Shown one piece after another: positions 7,728-16,778 of a stretch of DNA of 64,000 bases. The DNA is from UBA9611 sp965237595 (GTDB taxonomy: Bacteria; Chloroflexota; Dehalococcoidia; Lucifugimonadales; UBA3495), in NCBI GenBank assembly GCA_965237595.1, contig CBDEFY010000006.1, positions 496,001-560,000 on the forward strand, given 5' to 3'. Position numbers and translations under genes: made by a program. The notes under the pieces are model-generated. The model ran no database searches. It was not told the DNA's origin and worked only from the letters and a program-made list of their open reading frames with translations. Position 1 is the first letter of the stretch; the number at the start of each line of letters is the position of its first letter.

Positions 7728-10016
7728 ATGAGTCCCAAAATTCAGCCGAGATTTGGCTCGTCCCTGTCGGGACCCGCCGCCGTACCGGCATTTGAAAAGG
7801 AACTGGACCTCCTGGTAGCTTTGGCCCACCAGGGTCACAAGCCCGGCGCACTTTGCAACAACCCCCCGGACGAATGGCTAATCAGCCAGATGCACGTTTT
7901 GCAGGACCTACCAGAAGACGAGCAACAACGCATTATGGGTGAAGCCAGCCTGATCGAGCAAGAGGCTGAAGAGGCCAACGCCGCCGGGAAAGCGGCCAGC
8001 AGGGCCTGGCCCGGGGTGGTCGTCCGCCTGGACACTGGCGGGTTGGCCTTTTTCAGTCAACTGGGCGTCGTCCGCAGGCCCGACCTGACCCAATACTTCG
8101 TCGACCGGTTCCCCAAGAACCGGGATGGTGTGGTTTTCAGCGAAGAGAAACAGACCTTGTTCACCGAGGTCTTCAGTCATATCAACGCTTTCATGGAAGA
8201 AAAACTGGCCTCAGGCGACACCATCATTCAGACTGACCGCCAGATTGGCGACGCTCCAGGACGGTCTTACCACGCACGCCAGATGCTCTTTGGAACCGAG
8301 TACTTGCAGGTCCCCATCATGTGGCGGCAACTGACCTTCGGCGTTGACGAAGAGACCAGCCGCCAGGTACCCGACATTCTTGAAGTGTCCGTTCCCCACT
8401 GGCTTGAGGACCTGGGAATGCCGGAAGAACTGAAGCAGCGGGTCCGGGATGCCGGGGTCACCCAATTGGTGTTCAAGGCCCCCACCAAGGGTCTGTCCAT
8501 GCACCTGGGCTTCGATTACGTTGGCGAGCACAAGATGGGCCCGCTGTCCATCGCTATGTTCAAGGTCAAGCAGGTCGATGGACTGGCGGTCCAAGCGGCG
8601 CTGAGCATGGCCCGCGCCAAGACTCTGGATGGCCAGATGAGGAACACGGCGCTGATCACTGTGGGGCCGTCGCTCCACGGCAAAAGCACATTGACCATCA
8701 TGCTGGAACTGGCCAACAGCGAACTGGCACAGCGGCTCAACCTGAAGGCAGACGCCGAAGAAGGCGTTTACCCCATGAACGATGATATTGTGCTGCTGCA
8801 ACCTCTAAAGGAGCCGGTCAAGGTCACCAAAGACGGTAAGCAGTTCACCCTGTACTACGGCATAGACGGCACTGAGAACAATCTCTACGCCATGCCCTTT
8901 GGACTCAATAAAGAGGAAGACCCCATCACCTTCGATGCCATTCGCGGCACAGCCCAGGACCCCAACACCGAGGAATGCCTGGAGAACGTGCCGGTCAACC
9001 TGGACTCATGGTCGCCCAATTTCCTATCCAACCCGGTGCGCAACATGCGGGTCACCCTTCCGCGCTCCAGGTTGGTATCCAGAAAGGGGGCCATGGACCT
9101 GCTCAAGAAGATTACCAACGGGCGTGAAACCGAGGCGGTCCACGTTCCCATCGAAGACACCGATCGGGTCTTTTGGCAGGCCGTGATGCGGCAGAATACT
9201 GTGGTGCCGCCGCTGCGGCGGTTGACCCCCGAACAATACATCCGGGTCCTGATGTACGGTGAAGCGGTTCAGATGGGCGCGGCCATTGGAGCCATCGGCC
9301 GTCCCTACGTCGAGTACTTCTCTGACCCGTTCATCATCGGGCTGGAGGACGAGAACGCCAATATCCTCTATAGGATAGTCAAAAAGATTGAGCAGGGCGG
9401 GCTTCGCCAGGAGTACTACGTCTTTAACACCGGTGGCGTGGGCGCCGACACCAATGACCAGGCCAGCGGCGCTCGCTATAAGAAGATTCCCCGGGAATTG
9501 ACCCTGATGCTGCAGGAAGCTTTACTGCGGGATGCGGTGAAGTTCGAATACGAGGTCAGCCTGGGCTCAGACATCGCCGTCGCCATCGTGGACGAGTCGG
9601 GCAACAGCGTTGTCGATCTTCGCACCGGGTGGCTGCCCAAGAATATCTACGGCGAGGAAGACTACTCCCGCCGCATCACCGAGCTAAGCCGTCGCCGGTT
9701 CTACGGACAAAGTTCGGAAGACAAAGCGGGAATCCTCCGCTACACCAAGGTCATGAACAATCTCTACGACATATCTGACATCCCATTGCCCACCAACGAA
9801 CGGGAGCTGACCTGGCTGCTGTCCTTCTTCTGGAACGTCGACCAAGCCTACGACACTGTGGCCGAACTGGACGCCCATCATGGCGAGGGCAGCGCGCCCG
9901 CCGCCGTCGTATCCCAAAAGCTGCAGGAAATATACGAAAAGGCAACTGCCATTGGGCTTGGCCTCCCCAGAGGCAGCGCCTCCGTACTGAGTTCCCTGGG
10001 CATCTCGGCCTCATAG
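7728..10016 (+). CDS. Divergent phosphoenolpyruvate carboxykinase (ATP)-like protein
   Basis: This 762-residue protein carries a PEPCK-type nucleotide site: GPSLHGKSTLT at about residues 318-328 in place of GxSGTGKTTLS, YPMNDDIVLL as the metal-binding kinase-2 motif about 30 residues later, and YYVFNTGGVGAD resembling the NTGW segment, followed by the helical stretch typical of the ATP-PEPCK C-terminus. It is over 200 residues longer than ordinary ATP-dependent PEPCK (about 530), the excess lying N-terminal. PEPCK interconverts oxaloacetate and phosphoenolpyruvate. Because several canonical residues differ, the substrate may differ as well. It stands alone, with no operon partner. Confidence 0.6.
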   Translation: MSPKIQPRFGSSLSGPAAVPAFEKELDLLVALAHQGHKPGALCNNPPDEWLISQMHVLQDLPEDEQQRIMGEASLIEQEAEEANAAGKAASRAWPGVVVRLDTGGLAFFSQLGVVRRPDLTQYFVDRFPKNRDGVVFSEEKQTLFTEVFSHINAFMEEKLASGDTIIQTDRQIGDAPGRSYHARQMLFGTEYLQVPIMWRQLTFGVDEETSRQVPDILEVSVPHWLEDLGMPEELKQRVRDAGVTQLVFKAPTKGLSMHLGFDYVGEHKMGPLSIAMFKVKQVDGLAVQAALSMARAKTLDGQMRNTALITVGPSLHGKSTLTIMLELANSELAQRLNLKADAEEGVYPMNDDIVLLQPLKEPVKVTKDGKQFTLYYGIDGTENNLYAMPFGLNKEEDPITFDAIRGTAQDPNTEECLENVPVNLDSWSPNFLSNPVRNMRVTLPRSRLVSRKGAMDLLKKITNGRETEAVHVPIEDTDRVFWQAVMRQNTVVPPLRRLTPEQYIRVLMYGEAVQMGAAIGAIGRPYVEYFSDPFIIGLEDENANILYRIVKKIEQGGLRQEYYVFNTGGVGADTNDQASGARYKKIPRELTLMLQEALLRDAVKFEYEVSLGSDIAVAIVDESGNSVVDLRTGWLPKNIYGEEDYSRRITELSRRRFYGQSSEDKAGILRYTKVMNNLYDISDIPLPTNERELTWLLSFFWNVDQAYDTVAELDAHHGEGSAPAAVVSQKLQEIYEKATAIGLGLPRGSASVLSSLGISAS

Positions 10017-10100
10017 CAGGCGCCTGAAAGAACTGGTGGCCGGTCTCCCTGGGTCTCGGTTTACGCCGGGCGGCACTCTGATGGGTAGTCTTATTCCATT

Positions 10101-10128
10101 GAGACGCCACCAGGGAGACGCCACCAGG
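10101..10128. repeat. Two head-to-tail copies of a 14-bp sequence
   Basis: The sequence gagacgccaccagg occurs twice without a gap at 10101-10114 and 10115-10128, in the 260-bp spacer between the PEPCK-like and quinone reductase genes. It may be a slippage duplication or a regulator site; nothing else supports a function. Confidence 0.7.
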
Positions 10129-10278
10129 CTGTTTCTCCTTCTAGCCTACCGTCACTACCGCTACCCTGTCCCCGGTGTATACTAACCGCCATCTATACAG
10201 CACGCCCTGTGCCCCAGGCCAATCGCCATTGGCTCAAATAGACCCGACATTTTCGCTGACGATTCAGGAGGGCTCAAC

Positions 10279-11247
10279 ATGAAAGCGGTACAAATCAACG
10301 AATTCGGCGGCCCAGAGGTTATGAAGATCCAGGAAGTGGCCGACCCTGCCCCCGGCGAGGGAGAGGCGGTGGTTGAGATTCAAGCCGCCGGCGTGAACTT
10401 CACGGATGTCTACAGCCGCCAGGGCATCAACCCCGGCCCGGCCTTGCCCCGCACCATCGGACTGGAGGGCGCGGGGGTGGTCAAAGCCATAGGACCCGGG
10501 GTGACCGAGGTCAAGGTGGGCGACGATGTTACCTATTGCACCGCCCCAGGAACGTATGCCGAGTTGGCCTTGGTACCCGCCTGGCGGCTGATGAAGCGAC
10601 CCAGCGGCGTGGATGCCAAAGCCGGGGCCGCTGCGATCCTGCAGGGCATGACGGCCCATTATCTTTGCCACTCCACCTACCCTGTGAAGAAGGGCGACCG
10701 GGTCATCATCCACGCCGGAGCAGGCGGCATGGGCCTGCTATTGACGCAGATGGTCAAGCGGTTAGGCGGCTACATCTTTTCCACCGTTTCCACTGAGGAA
10801 AAGGCCGAGTTCTCCAAACAGGCCGGCGCAGACCACGTTATTCTCTACACCAAGCAGGACTTCGCCGAAGAGGTCAAGAAGGCCACCGATGGAGAGGGAG
10901 TCCAGGTGGTGTACGACGGGGTTGGAAAAACCACTTTCAACCAGAGCATCGCCTCCCTCGGCCGCCGCGGCCACATGGTGCTCTACGGGGCGGCCAGCGG
11001 GGCCCCGGACCCCATAAGCCCCGGCATTCTGGGCGCAGGGTCGCTCTCGCTAACACGCCCCGGACTGGGCGATTACACCGTCAACCGGGCCGAGTTGGAA
11101 CAGCGGGCCGGCGACGTGCTGGGTTGGGTCAGCTCTGGAGAATTGAAGCTCCGAATCGGCGGTGAATTCCCACTGTCGAATGCGTCCGAAGCCCACCGGC
11201 AACTGGAGAGCAGGGCCACCACCGGCAAACTGCTGCTCATACCCTAG
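10279..11247 (+). CDS. NADPH:quinone reductase (zinc-free MDR family)
   Basis: This 322-residue protein belongs to the zeta-crystallin/QOR branch of medium-chain dehydrogenases. It has the N-terminal GroES-like fold with AAGVNFTDVYSRQG, the nucleotide-binding loop IIHAGAGGMGLLLTQM at about residues 135-150, and no structural zinc cysteines. Such enzymes reduce quinones or enones with NADPH. A good ribosome site (CAGGAGGG at 10265) precedes the ATG. Length is normal for the family. It is monocistronic; the next gene has its own promoter. Confidence 0.92.
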   Translation: MKAVQINEFGGPEVMKIQEVADPAPGEGEAVVEIQAAGVNFTDVYSRQGINPGPALPRTIGLEGAGVVKAIGPGVTEVKVGDDVTYCTAPGTYAELALVPAWRLMKRPSGVDAKAGAAAILQGMTAHYLCHSTYPVKKGDRVIIHAGAGGMGLLLTQMVKRLGGYIFSTVSTEEKAEFSKQAGADHVILYTKQDFAEEVKKATDGEGVQVVYDGVGKTTFNQSIASLGRRGHMVLYGAASGAPDPISPGILGAGSLSLTRPGLGDYTVNRAELEQRAGDVLGWVSSGELKLRIGGEFPLSNASEAHRQLESRATTGKLLLIP

Positions 11248-11321
11248 GACTCCGAGAGGTGCGGGAAGGTCCCGCTAACACCCGGCCTTCCCCGACCTAG
11301 TAGATGGACCCTTGAATAATT

Positions 11322-11351
11322 GTTGACCAAGTAGGTCGACTTTAATATAAT
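11322..11351 (+). promoter_or_regulatory. Sigma-70 type promoter with overlapping dyad, upstream of sufT
   Basis: A -35 box TTGACC (11323-11328) and a perfect -10 TATAAT (11346-11351) stand 17 bases apart, 32 bases before the sufT start. Overlapping the -35 box is an inverted repeat GTTGACC/GGTCGAC (11322-11328 and 11334-11340) with one mismatch around a 5-base centre, well placed for a repressor. As SufT and Mrp serve iron-sulfur assembly, an Fe-S responsive regulator is a reasonable guess, not shown here. Confidence 0.7.
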
Positions 11352-11382
11352 TGTAGTAAGCGACCCCGATTAGGAGGCAGAC

Positions 11383-11691
11383 ATGCCCGATGCAACCGTC
11401 ACCACAGAGGACGTCTACGAGGCGTTGAAATCGGTGTATGACCCGGAGATCCCGGTCAACGTAGTAGACCTTGGCTTGGTCTACGACGTTCAGGTAAAAG
11501 ACTCTGACGTCTACGTGCAGATGACCCTAACCTTCCCTGGTTGCGGCATGGGCCCGTACATCGGCCAACAGGCTGAATGGGCGGTCCAGGAACTGGACGG
11601 CGTAGAGGAAGTACAGATCGAGATGGTGTTCGACCCACCCTGGTCGCCGGAACTGATCAGTGAAGAGGCCCGCGCCCAACTGGGCATCTAG
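11383..11691 (+). CDS. sufT: SufT-like Fe-S cluster assembly protein (MIP18/DUF59 family)
   Basis: This 102-residue single-domain protein shows the family hallmarks: VYDPEIPVNVVDLGLVYDV near the N-terminus and the reactive cysteine in TFPGCGMG, then the basic-free VFDPPWSPELISEEAR ending. Members help mature or repair Fe-S proteins. The DPEIPVNVVDLGL form is that of SufT rather than of PaaD. A GGAGG ribosome site lies at 11372. The Mrp ATPase follows after 120 bp in the same direction, the usual SufT/Mrp pairing. Confidence 0.9.
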   Translation: MPDATVTTEDVYEALKSVYDPEIPVNVVDLGLVYDVQVKDSDVYVQMTLTFPGCGMGPYIGQQAEWAVQELDGVEEVQIEMVFDPPWSPELISEEARAQLGI

Positions 11692-11811
11692 TCGGTCCCC
11701 AAATCCGGTATTGCCATCCATCGTCCAGAGCCGGGCGCCTCAGTCGTCTGGCCTGGGCTAGAGCGCCCAGCACCACCGATCAACAACCCTGAATCCGGTC
11801 TGGAGGAGTGC

Positions 11812-12621
11812 ATGCCCACGCCCCAGGAAACCGCGCGCCTGGAACAAATCAAACGGACCTGGCAGCAAAAACGCCAGATAACCGACCGACTTGGCAAGAT
11901 CAAGACCAAAGTTGGCGTCTACAGTGGAAAGGGCGGCGTGGGGAAAACCACCGTCGCCGTCAATCTGGCGGTGACCCTGGCTGGCCAGGGTCACCGAGTT
12001 GGACTGCTGGATGTGGACATCGACTGCCCCAACGTTACCAAGGTCATGGGCATAACCGATAAACCGGACTACGTCGATGGCCAGATCATCCCCGCCGAGA
12101 AATGGGGCGTCAAAGTGGTCTCCATGGCCTTCTTCCAAGAGAACCCTGACGAGGCCATCATCTGGCGCGGGCCGATGATTCACAACGCCATCAACCAGTT
12201 CCTGCAGGCCACTGACTGGGATGAGTTGGACTACCTGATCGTCGACCTGCCGCCGGGCACTTCTGACTCTCCCCTTACGGTGATGCAGACTCTGCCCATG
12301 GACGGCTTCGTGGTGGTCAGCACACCTCAGGACCTGGCCAACCTGGACGCCAAGCGCTGCATCAACATGATCCGCAAGTTGAACCTGAACGTGCTGGGCG
12401 TGGTGGAGAACTACACAGGGGAGATCTTCGGAGAGGGCGGCGGAAAGGAACTGGCCAAAGAGGTGGAAGCGCCCTTTCTGGGAGACCTGGCGTTGCGTTC
12501 TGTCTATCGGGACTCATCCAAGCCCACGGCTCTCTTGGACAAGTCGGTGGAAGGGGAGTATGCCGCCGTCACGGTAGCGGTAAAGATGAGCCTCAAGGAG
12601 TTTGGCTCCGAAGCGGCCTAA
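11812..12621 (+). CDS. Mrp/NBP35-type Fe-S carrier ATPase
   Basis: This 269-residue P-loop protein has the deviant Walker A YSGKGGVGKTTVAVNLA (about residues 38-54), the DxD-like LLDVDIDCPN and the Walker B LIVDLPPGTSD signature of Mrp/ApbC proteins, which carry and hand over Fe-S clusters. The C-terminal CxxC that binds the bridging cluster in many homologues is not seen; cysteines here are DCPN and RCIN only. It is shorter than Mrp proteins with an N-terminal DUF59 domain, and that domain is supplied separately by the SufT gene just upstream. GGAGG at 11801 precedes the ATG. Confidence 0.88.
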   Translation: MPTPQETARLEQIKRTWQQKRQITDRLGKIKTKVGVYSGKGGVGKTTVAVNLAVTLAGQGHRVGLLDVDIDCPNVTKVMGITDKPDYVDGQIIPAEKWGVKVVSMAFFQENPDEAIIWRGPMIHNAINQFLQATDWDELDYLIVDLPPGTSDSPLTVMQTLPMDGFVVVSTPQDLANLDAKRCINMIRKLNLNVLGVVENYTGEIFGEGGGKELAKEVEAPFLGDLALRSVYRDSSKPTALLDKSVEGEYAAVTVAVKMSLKEFGSEAA

Positions 12622-12643
12622 CCGGGTCAAATCCATCCTGGTT

Positions 12644-12665
12644 GGCGCGCCCGGGCTTGCGCGCC
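12644..12665. terminator. GC hairpin between convergent mrp and accDA
   Basis: GGCGCGC (12644-12650) pairs perfectly with GCGCGCC (12659-12665) across an 8-base loop, between the stops of two convergent genes. No T-run follows on either side, so it may be a weak or factor-assisted transcription end point. Confidence 0.45.
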
Positions 12666-12671
12666 CCGGAA

Positions 12672-14507
12672 TTAGTCGTCAGAAGAAACCTGGGCCTCGG
12701 CGGTTTTTTCCGTCCGGCCCTTTCTTTTTTTTCTGCGGGACGGCCGCTCCGGCGGGGCTTCGCCCGATGTGATGCTCATCAGCAGCTCCACTTCCCGGTT
12801 CATGGCCTCCTGGGAGTGGCCGCTGCCCTCACCCATCCTCCGAAACTTTTGATACCGCTTCTTCAATAGCTTTCCCTGGGACGTCTTGGACAGTTGGGCG
12901 ATGTTGGTCAGGATAGCCGTTTGCAGCGCCACAGATGCCTCGCGGGGGTCGACGTGAGCCCCGCCCGCAGGCTCCGGGACAATCTGGTCGGCGATGCCCA
13001 ATTCCAGGCAGTCATGGGCCGTCAGCATCAGGGCCTCAGCGGCTTCCCGATCCAACATGTGGTCATGGTGGGCGGCGCCCAGGGTATGGTTGATGGATAT
13101 GGGCGAATAGATGGCGTATTGTTGCATCAAGATCCGGTCGGACAACCCCAGAGCAAGCGCACCCTCACTGCCGCCCTCGCCGATGACCACCGAGACTATG
13201 GGCGTGGGAACATTGAGCATCGACGAAAGGGTCCTGGCGATGGCGTTTCCAATGCCCTGCTCTTCAGCTTCCAGCCCGGGGTCCGCGCCTTGGGTGTCGA
13301 TGAGGGTCACCAGGGGCAGCTTGAAACGGGACGCCAGTTCAATCAGACGCTGGGCCTTGCGCAGACCGTCGGGATAAACGTGATACCGCTCACCTTCCAC
13401 CAAGGGCCACCGCTGCTGTCCGATGACCGCCACGGGCTCTCCATCCATGAATCCCAGACCGGCGACAACCGACCGGTCATCGCTGTTCAAGCGGTCGCCT
13501 CGCAACTCGATGAACGGGTCCAGCATCGACCGGAAATAGGTGGTGGCCTGGGGCCGCTCCGAGTTACGGGCGGCGGTCACCGCTTCCCACGGCTCGACCT
13601 CGTCGCATTCTTCTGGTTCCGCTTTCAGCAGACTTTTATGGTTGGACTTTCCCTGCCGCTGGGCCGTCAGTACCCGCAACAGCAACGCGACCCTCGGTTG
13701 TAGGTTCTCCCGGTCCACCACGTTGTCCAAAAGCCCGTGACCCACGTGGGCTTCGGCTGTGTGGGCGTCCAAGGGCAGGGGCATCTTGGATACTTCTCGC
13801 AGGGTGCGCAGGGGGGAGAGTCCGATCAACGATCCCGGCTCGGCCAGAATCACGTCGGCCAGGTTGGCGAAACTGGCGTAGGCCTGCCCGGTAGACGGGT
13901 TGGCCAACACCACGATGAAGGGCACTTCCTCTTCACGCAGGCGGTTGGCGGCGGTCACTGTCTTGGCCATCTGCATCAGAGACAGGACACCCTCTTGGAC
14001 ACGGACCCCGCCGCCTGAGACCACGGCCACTGCGGGCAACCCGCGGCGGGCAGCATTCTCAAGGGCCATGGACACCTTCTCGCCCACCACGCTGCCCATG
14101 GTCCCGCCCATGAACCCAAAGTCCAAGACAATGAGCATGACCTCGGTGTCGTCGATGTGGCATCTTCCGGCAACCGCGGCCTCTGTGAGGCCGGTGCGGT
14201 TCTGGTCCTGGGAAAGGAACTTCCGGTAGCGGCCCCGGCGGGAGAAAGAAAGAGGCTCCACCGAGCTCACGTATTTGTACGACTCTTTGAACGTTCCCCG
14301 GTCGGCCAGAAGCTCGATGCGCTGCCTGGCGGTGATAGTGTAATGGAAACGGCAGAAGGGGCAGACCCGGTAGGTCAGATACGAGGGAGAGTCGCTGATT
14401 GGCTCTTCGCAGAACAAACACCGGTCATGGACCACCGACAGATAGGTGCGGTCGGTATCTCCATCGCGGTTGAAGAGGTGGACAAGAAAGTTGGCCAGGT
14501 TGCGCAA
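12672..14507 (-). CDS. accDA: Fused acetyl-CoA carboxylase carboxyltransferase (AccD-AccA)
   Basis: This 611-residue protein contains both carboxyltransferase subunits. The N-terminal half is AccD-like, with a zinc ribbon at C30, C33, C49 and C52 and the oxyanion region AVAVVSGGGVRVQEG. The second half is AccA-like, beginning about residue 320 (SMLDPFIELRGDR) with LVTLIDTQGADPGLEAEEQG and VVIGEGGSEGALALG. In most bacteria accD and accA are separate genes of about 290-320 residues; fusions occur in several lineages. It transfers carboxybiotin CO2 to acetyl-CoA to make malonyl-CoA. The lysine- and arginine-rich tail (RPSRRKKRKGRTEKT) is an add-on. Biotin carboxylase and carrier protein are not nearby. 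Confidence 0.93.
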   Translation of the reverse strand: MRNLANFLVHLFNRDGDTDRTYLSVVHDRCLFCEEPISDSPSYLTYRVCPFCRFHYTITARQRIELLADRGTFKESYKYVSSVEPLSFSRRGRYRKFLSQDQNRTGLTEAAVAGRCHIDDTEVMLIVLDFGFMGGTMGSVVGEKVSMALENAARRGLPAVAVVSGGGVRVQEGVLSLMQMAKTVTAANRLREEEVPFIVVLANPSTGQAYASFANLADVILAEPGSLIGLSPLRTLREVSKMPLPLDAHTAEAHVGHGLLDNVVDRENLQPRVALLLRVLTAQRQGKSNHKSLLKAEPEECDEVEPWEAVTAARNSERPQATTYFRSMLDPFIELRGDRLNSDDRSVVAGLGFMDGEPVAVIGQQRWPLVEGERYHVYPDGLRKAQRLIELASRFKLPLVTLIDTQGADPGLEAEEQGIGNAIARTLSSMLNVPTPIVSVVIGEGGSEGALALGLSDRILMQQYAIYSPISINHTLGAAHHDHMLDREAAEALMLTAHDCLELGIADQIVPEPAGGAHVDPREASVALQTAILTNIAQLSKTSQGKLLKKRYQKFRRMGEGSGHSQEAMNREVELLMSITSGEAPPERPSRRKKRKGRTEKTAEAQVSSDD

Positions 14508-15013
14508 AGGTGTCCTCCAGGGATTTCCCGAGGGCGGGGCCCGTCACGTTCCTGGTCCGGGGAACTCCCGCGCCGCTCCTTACTTATCATACAAAAACTA
14601 AGCCGATATTGAAATCCTGAACAGTGCCATTTGTCAGATTGATTTGCCACGGCGGCTAGTCATTTGGATGGTTGGAGAAAGCTCCTTACGCCGGAACAAG
14701 GCCACGCCCTCGTTCGACAAACACCTTAAATAAAACGCAATCAGGTCCCATTCCCCCCGGTAGTCAAAGTTTCGTCTGCGGCTGGTTCGGAATTGGACCT
14801 ATATTCGTCGTTCGCTCCGTTGTTACCCCAATTTCCGTCTCACGAATCGCCTGGCCGTGGTAAGCTTGCCGCAGTGGCCCATATTAATCAATATTAATAT
14901 GAAGCGCTATTCAATATCTGGGTTGTTGCTTGGAGCCCTTCCTATTCCAATATCCTCAACGATTTCCCCAGACCTTATCAGCATAACGAGCCGGGCCGTC
15001 GGCAAGTCGTCCC
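14508..15013. other. Spacer between divergent genes, with AT-rich palindrome
   Basis: This 506-bp spacer between accDA and the MFS gene has no credible ORF. At 14881-14900 lies an AT-only near-palindrome built from two ATATTAAT blocks, in an otherwise GC-rich context, 115 bases ahead of the transporter start. It could be a promoter-proximal operator. Confidence 0.5.
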
Positions 15014-16303
15014 TTGGCCCATAGCCCAACGCCACCGGCGGGTACCCGGCCCGCTACAGGAAGGCCGAGCAACTTCCGGGTGATCTCCCGTTACCGGGAT
15101 TTCCGGTATCTTTGGATCGGCAATTTCTTTACCGTCGGCGCGCAGTGGATCCAGATCCTCACTGTAGGCTGGCTGGTGTTGCACCTCACCGATGGCAATG
15201 CCTTTCTGACCGGCACCGCCGTTGGCATCCGCACCCTGCCCATCCTCGTCATCAGCCCGTGGGCGGGGGTCTTGGCAGACCGGATCGACCGCCGCAAGTT
15301 GGTGATGGTCACTCAGATCTACATGGCCGCAGCGGCGGTGTCCTTTGCCTTTTTGGTATTGGCCACGGATTTGGACGCGCAGCCGGTGAGCGGCCCCCTC
15401 AAATGGTGGCATGCCTTCATATACATGGGCGTCTCAGGAATAGCCCACTCCATCGTCCAACCGGTCAGGCAGGCAATGATCCCCAACACAGTTCCCCTGT
15501 CGGACCTGGGCAGCGCCCTGGCGCTTAACGGCATGGCCCACCCAAGCATGCGCATCGTTGGGCCGGCCGTCGGCGGACTGCTCATCGCGACCTTGGGGTT
15601 CAACTGGAACTTCTTCATCGAGGCGGGGGCCTACGTATTCATCGTCTTGGTCTACTTGCCCATGAAGCTGCCCTACCGGGAAGAGCGGACCTTCAGCGGC
15701 GTCTCCCTGATGGCGAGCATGCGGGAGGGCCTGGCCTACGTGGTGAAGGAAAGGACCATCTTGCAGCTTATCCTGATGGCCGTTATCCCCAACCTGGTAT
15801 TTCAGCCGGTGACCTTCGTGCTGCCCATATTCACCACCGAGGTCTTGGGCCGCGGCGCCGACGCCGGCGGCGTGCTGGCCGGAGCGGCGGGGGCCGGAGG
15901 AATAACCGCCGCCATAATCATTGCCGGCATAGGGTTTATAATCCGCCGGGGTCAGGCGACGCTCGTTGGGTTGATCGGCGGGTGTTTGTTCATCCTGCTC
16001 TTTTCCCAGTCGACCTGGTATTTCTCCTCGATCGCTTTTCTGGCGGGACTGGGCTTTTTCCAATACGTGTTCCGGGTGGGAAACACTACTCTGATCCAGA
16101 CCATCGTGCCCGACGAGCTCAGAGGCCGGGTAATGAGCATCTATATGTTGGACAACGGTCTCACTCCACTGGCCACCATGGTCATCAGTTTCTTCATCCA
16201 TATCTGGAGCCCAGCTGGAGCGTACACAGTCATAGCTTTGGTCAGCCTCGCTTTGGCGTTGCTACAGTTGGCGTTCTTCCGGCGGGTATGGCGCCTGGAG
16301 TAG
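15014..16303 (+). CDS. MFS transporter (MFS_3/enterobactin-exporter-like)
   Basis: This 429-residue polytopic membrane protein shows about twelve hydrophobic segments, beginning FRYLWIGNFFTVGAQWIQIL, and the family loop motif GVLADRIDRRKL after the second segment. The sequence type is that of the MFS_3 group (EntS-like exporters, often annotated as multidrug efflux). Substrate is unknown. The frame opens with TTG at 15014; an internal GTG just before ISRYRDFRYLW is an alternative start. No regulator lies beside it, though an AT palindrome sits upstream. Confidence 0.85.
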   Translation: MAHSPTPPAGTRPATGRPSNFRVISRYRDFRYLWIGNFFTVGAQWIQILTVGWLVLHLTDGNAFLTGTAVGIRTLPILVISPWAGVLADRIDRRKLVMVTQIYMAAAAVSFAFLVLATDLDAQPVSGPLKWWHAFIYMGVSGIAHSIVQPVRQAMIPNTVPLSDLGSALALNGMAHPSMRIVGPAVGGLLIATLGFNWNFFIEAGAYVFIVLVYLPMKLPYREERTFSGVSLMASMREGLAYVVKERTILQLILMAVIPNLVFQPVTFVLPIFTTEVLGRGADAGGVLAGAAGAGGITAAIIIAGIGFIIRRGQATLVGLIGGCLFILLFSQSTWYFSSIAFLAGLGFFQYVFRVGNTTLIQTIVPDELRGRVMSIYMLDNGLTPLATMVISFFIHIWSPAGAYTVIALVSLALALLQLAFFRRVWRLE

Positions 16304-16437
16304 AAACCCCGCTTTCTATCCCCCGTTTGACCGGATGACCCACCCTCCCACTCGGTGCTGTTACCCGGCCCCGCCAATCGAGATTCATATATCGAGCGAA
16401 GGTAAATATTGCTGTCTTCGCTTTGGTATACCATTCT

Positions 16438-16741
16438 CATGAGTCATTCCAGAGTTTGCCAGGGATGACAAACCCAGGCGCATTGTCAGTACGCGGGCGG
16501 CGATTTGCCTTAAAACATGGGCAGCGCCGCTTTCGTCTTTCCGGCGAAAGCCAGAATCCAATTACTCCGCGCCAAGCCGCCTTTGTGCCGCCGTACGAGC
16601 TGCCTTTGAGCGGGGGCAGGGTGCCATTTCGCCTCTCATCGGGCGGGGAGTTATGGGGCAGCCTTGGGTTTCGGCCTGCGCCGGAACAACAGCTTTGGCG
16701 CCCAGGTGTGTTTGTTCGTGTAAACTCCGGGATGACTCATG
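16438..16741. repeat. MITE-like element with 20-bp terminal inverted repeats
   Basis: The left end (16438-16457) begins catgagtcattccagagttt and the right end (16722-16741) is its reverse complement with two mismatches. The interior of about 300 bp has no ORF and itself contains the palindromic pair ccggcgaaagccagaatcca and its degenerate complement near 16681. This is the structure of a non-autonomous miniature element. No target duplication was clearly seen. Confidence 0.65.
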
Positions 16742-16778
16742 TTTCTCTTGGCGTGACAATCTTGGTAGGGGTACCCAC

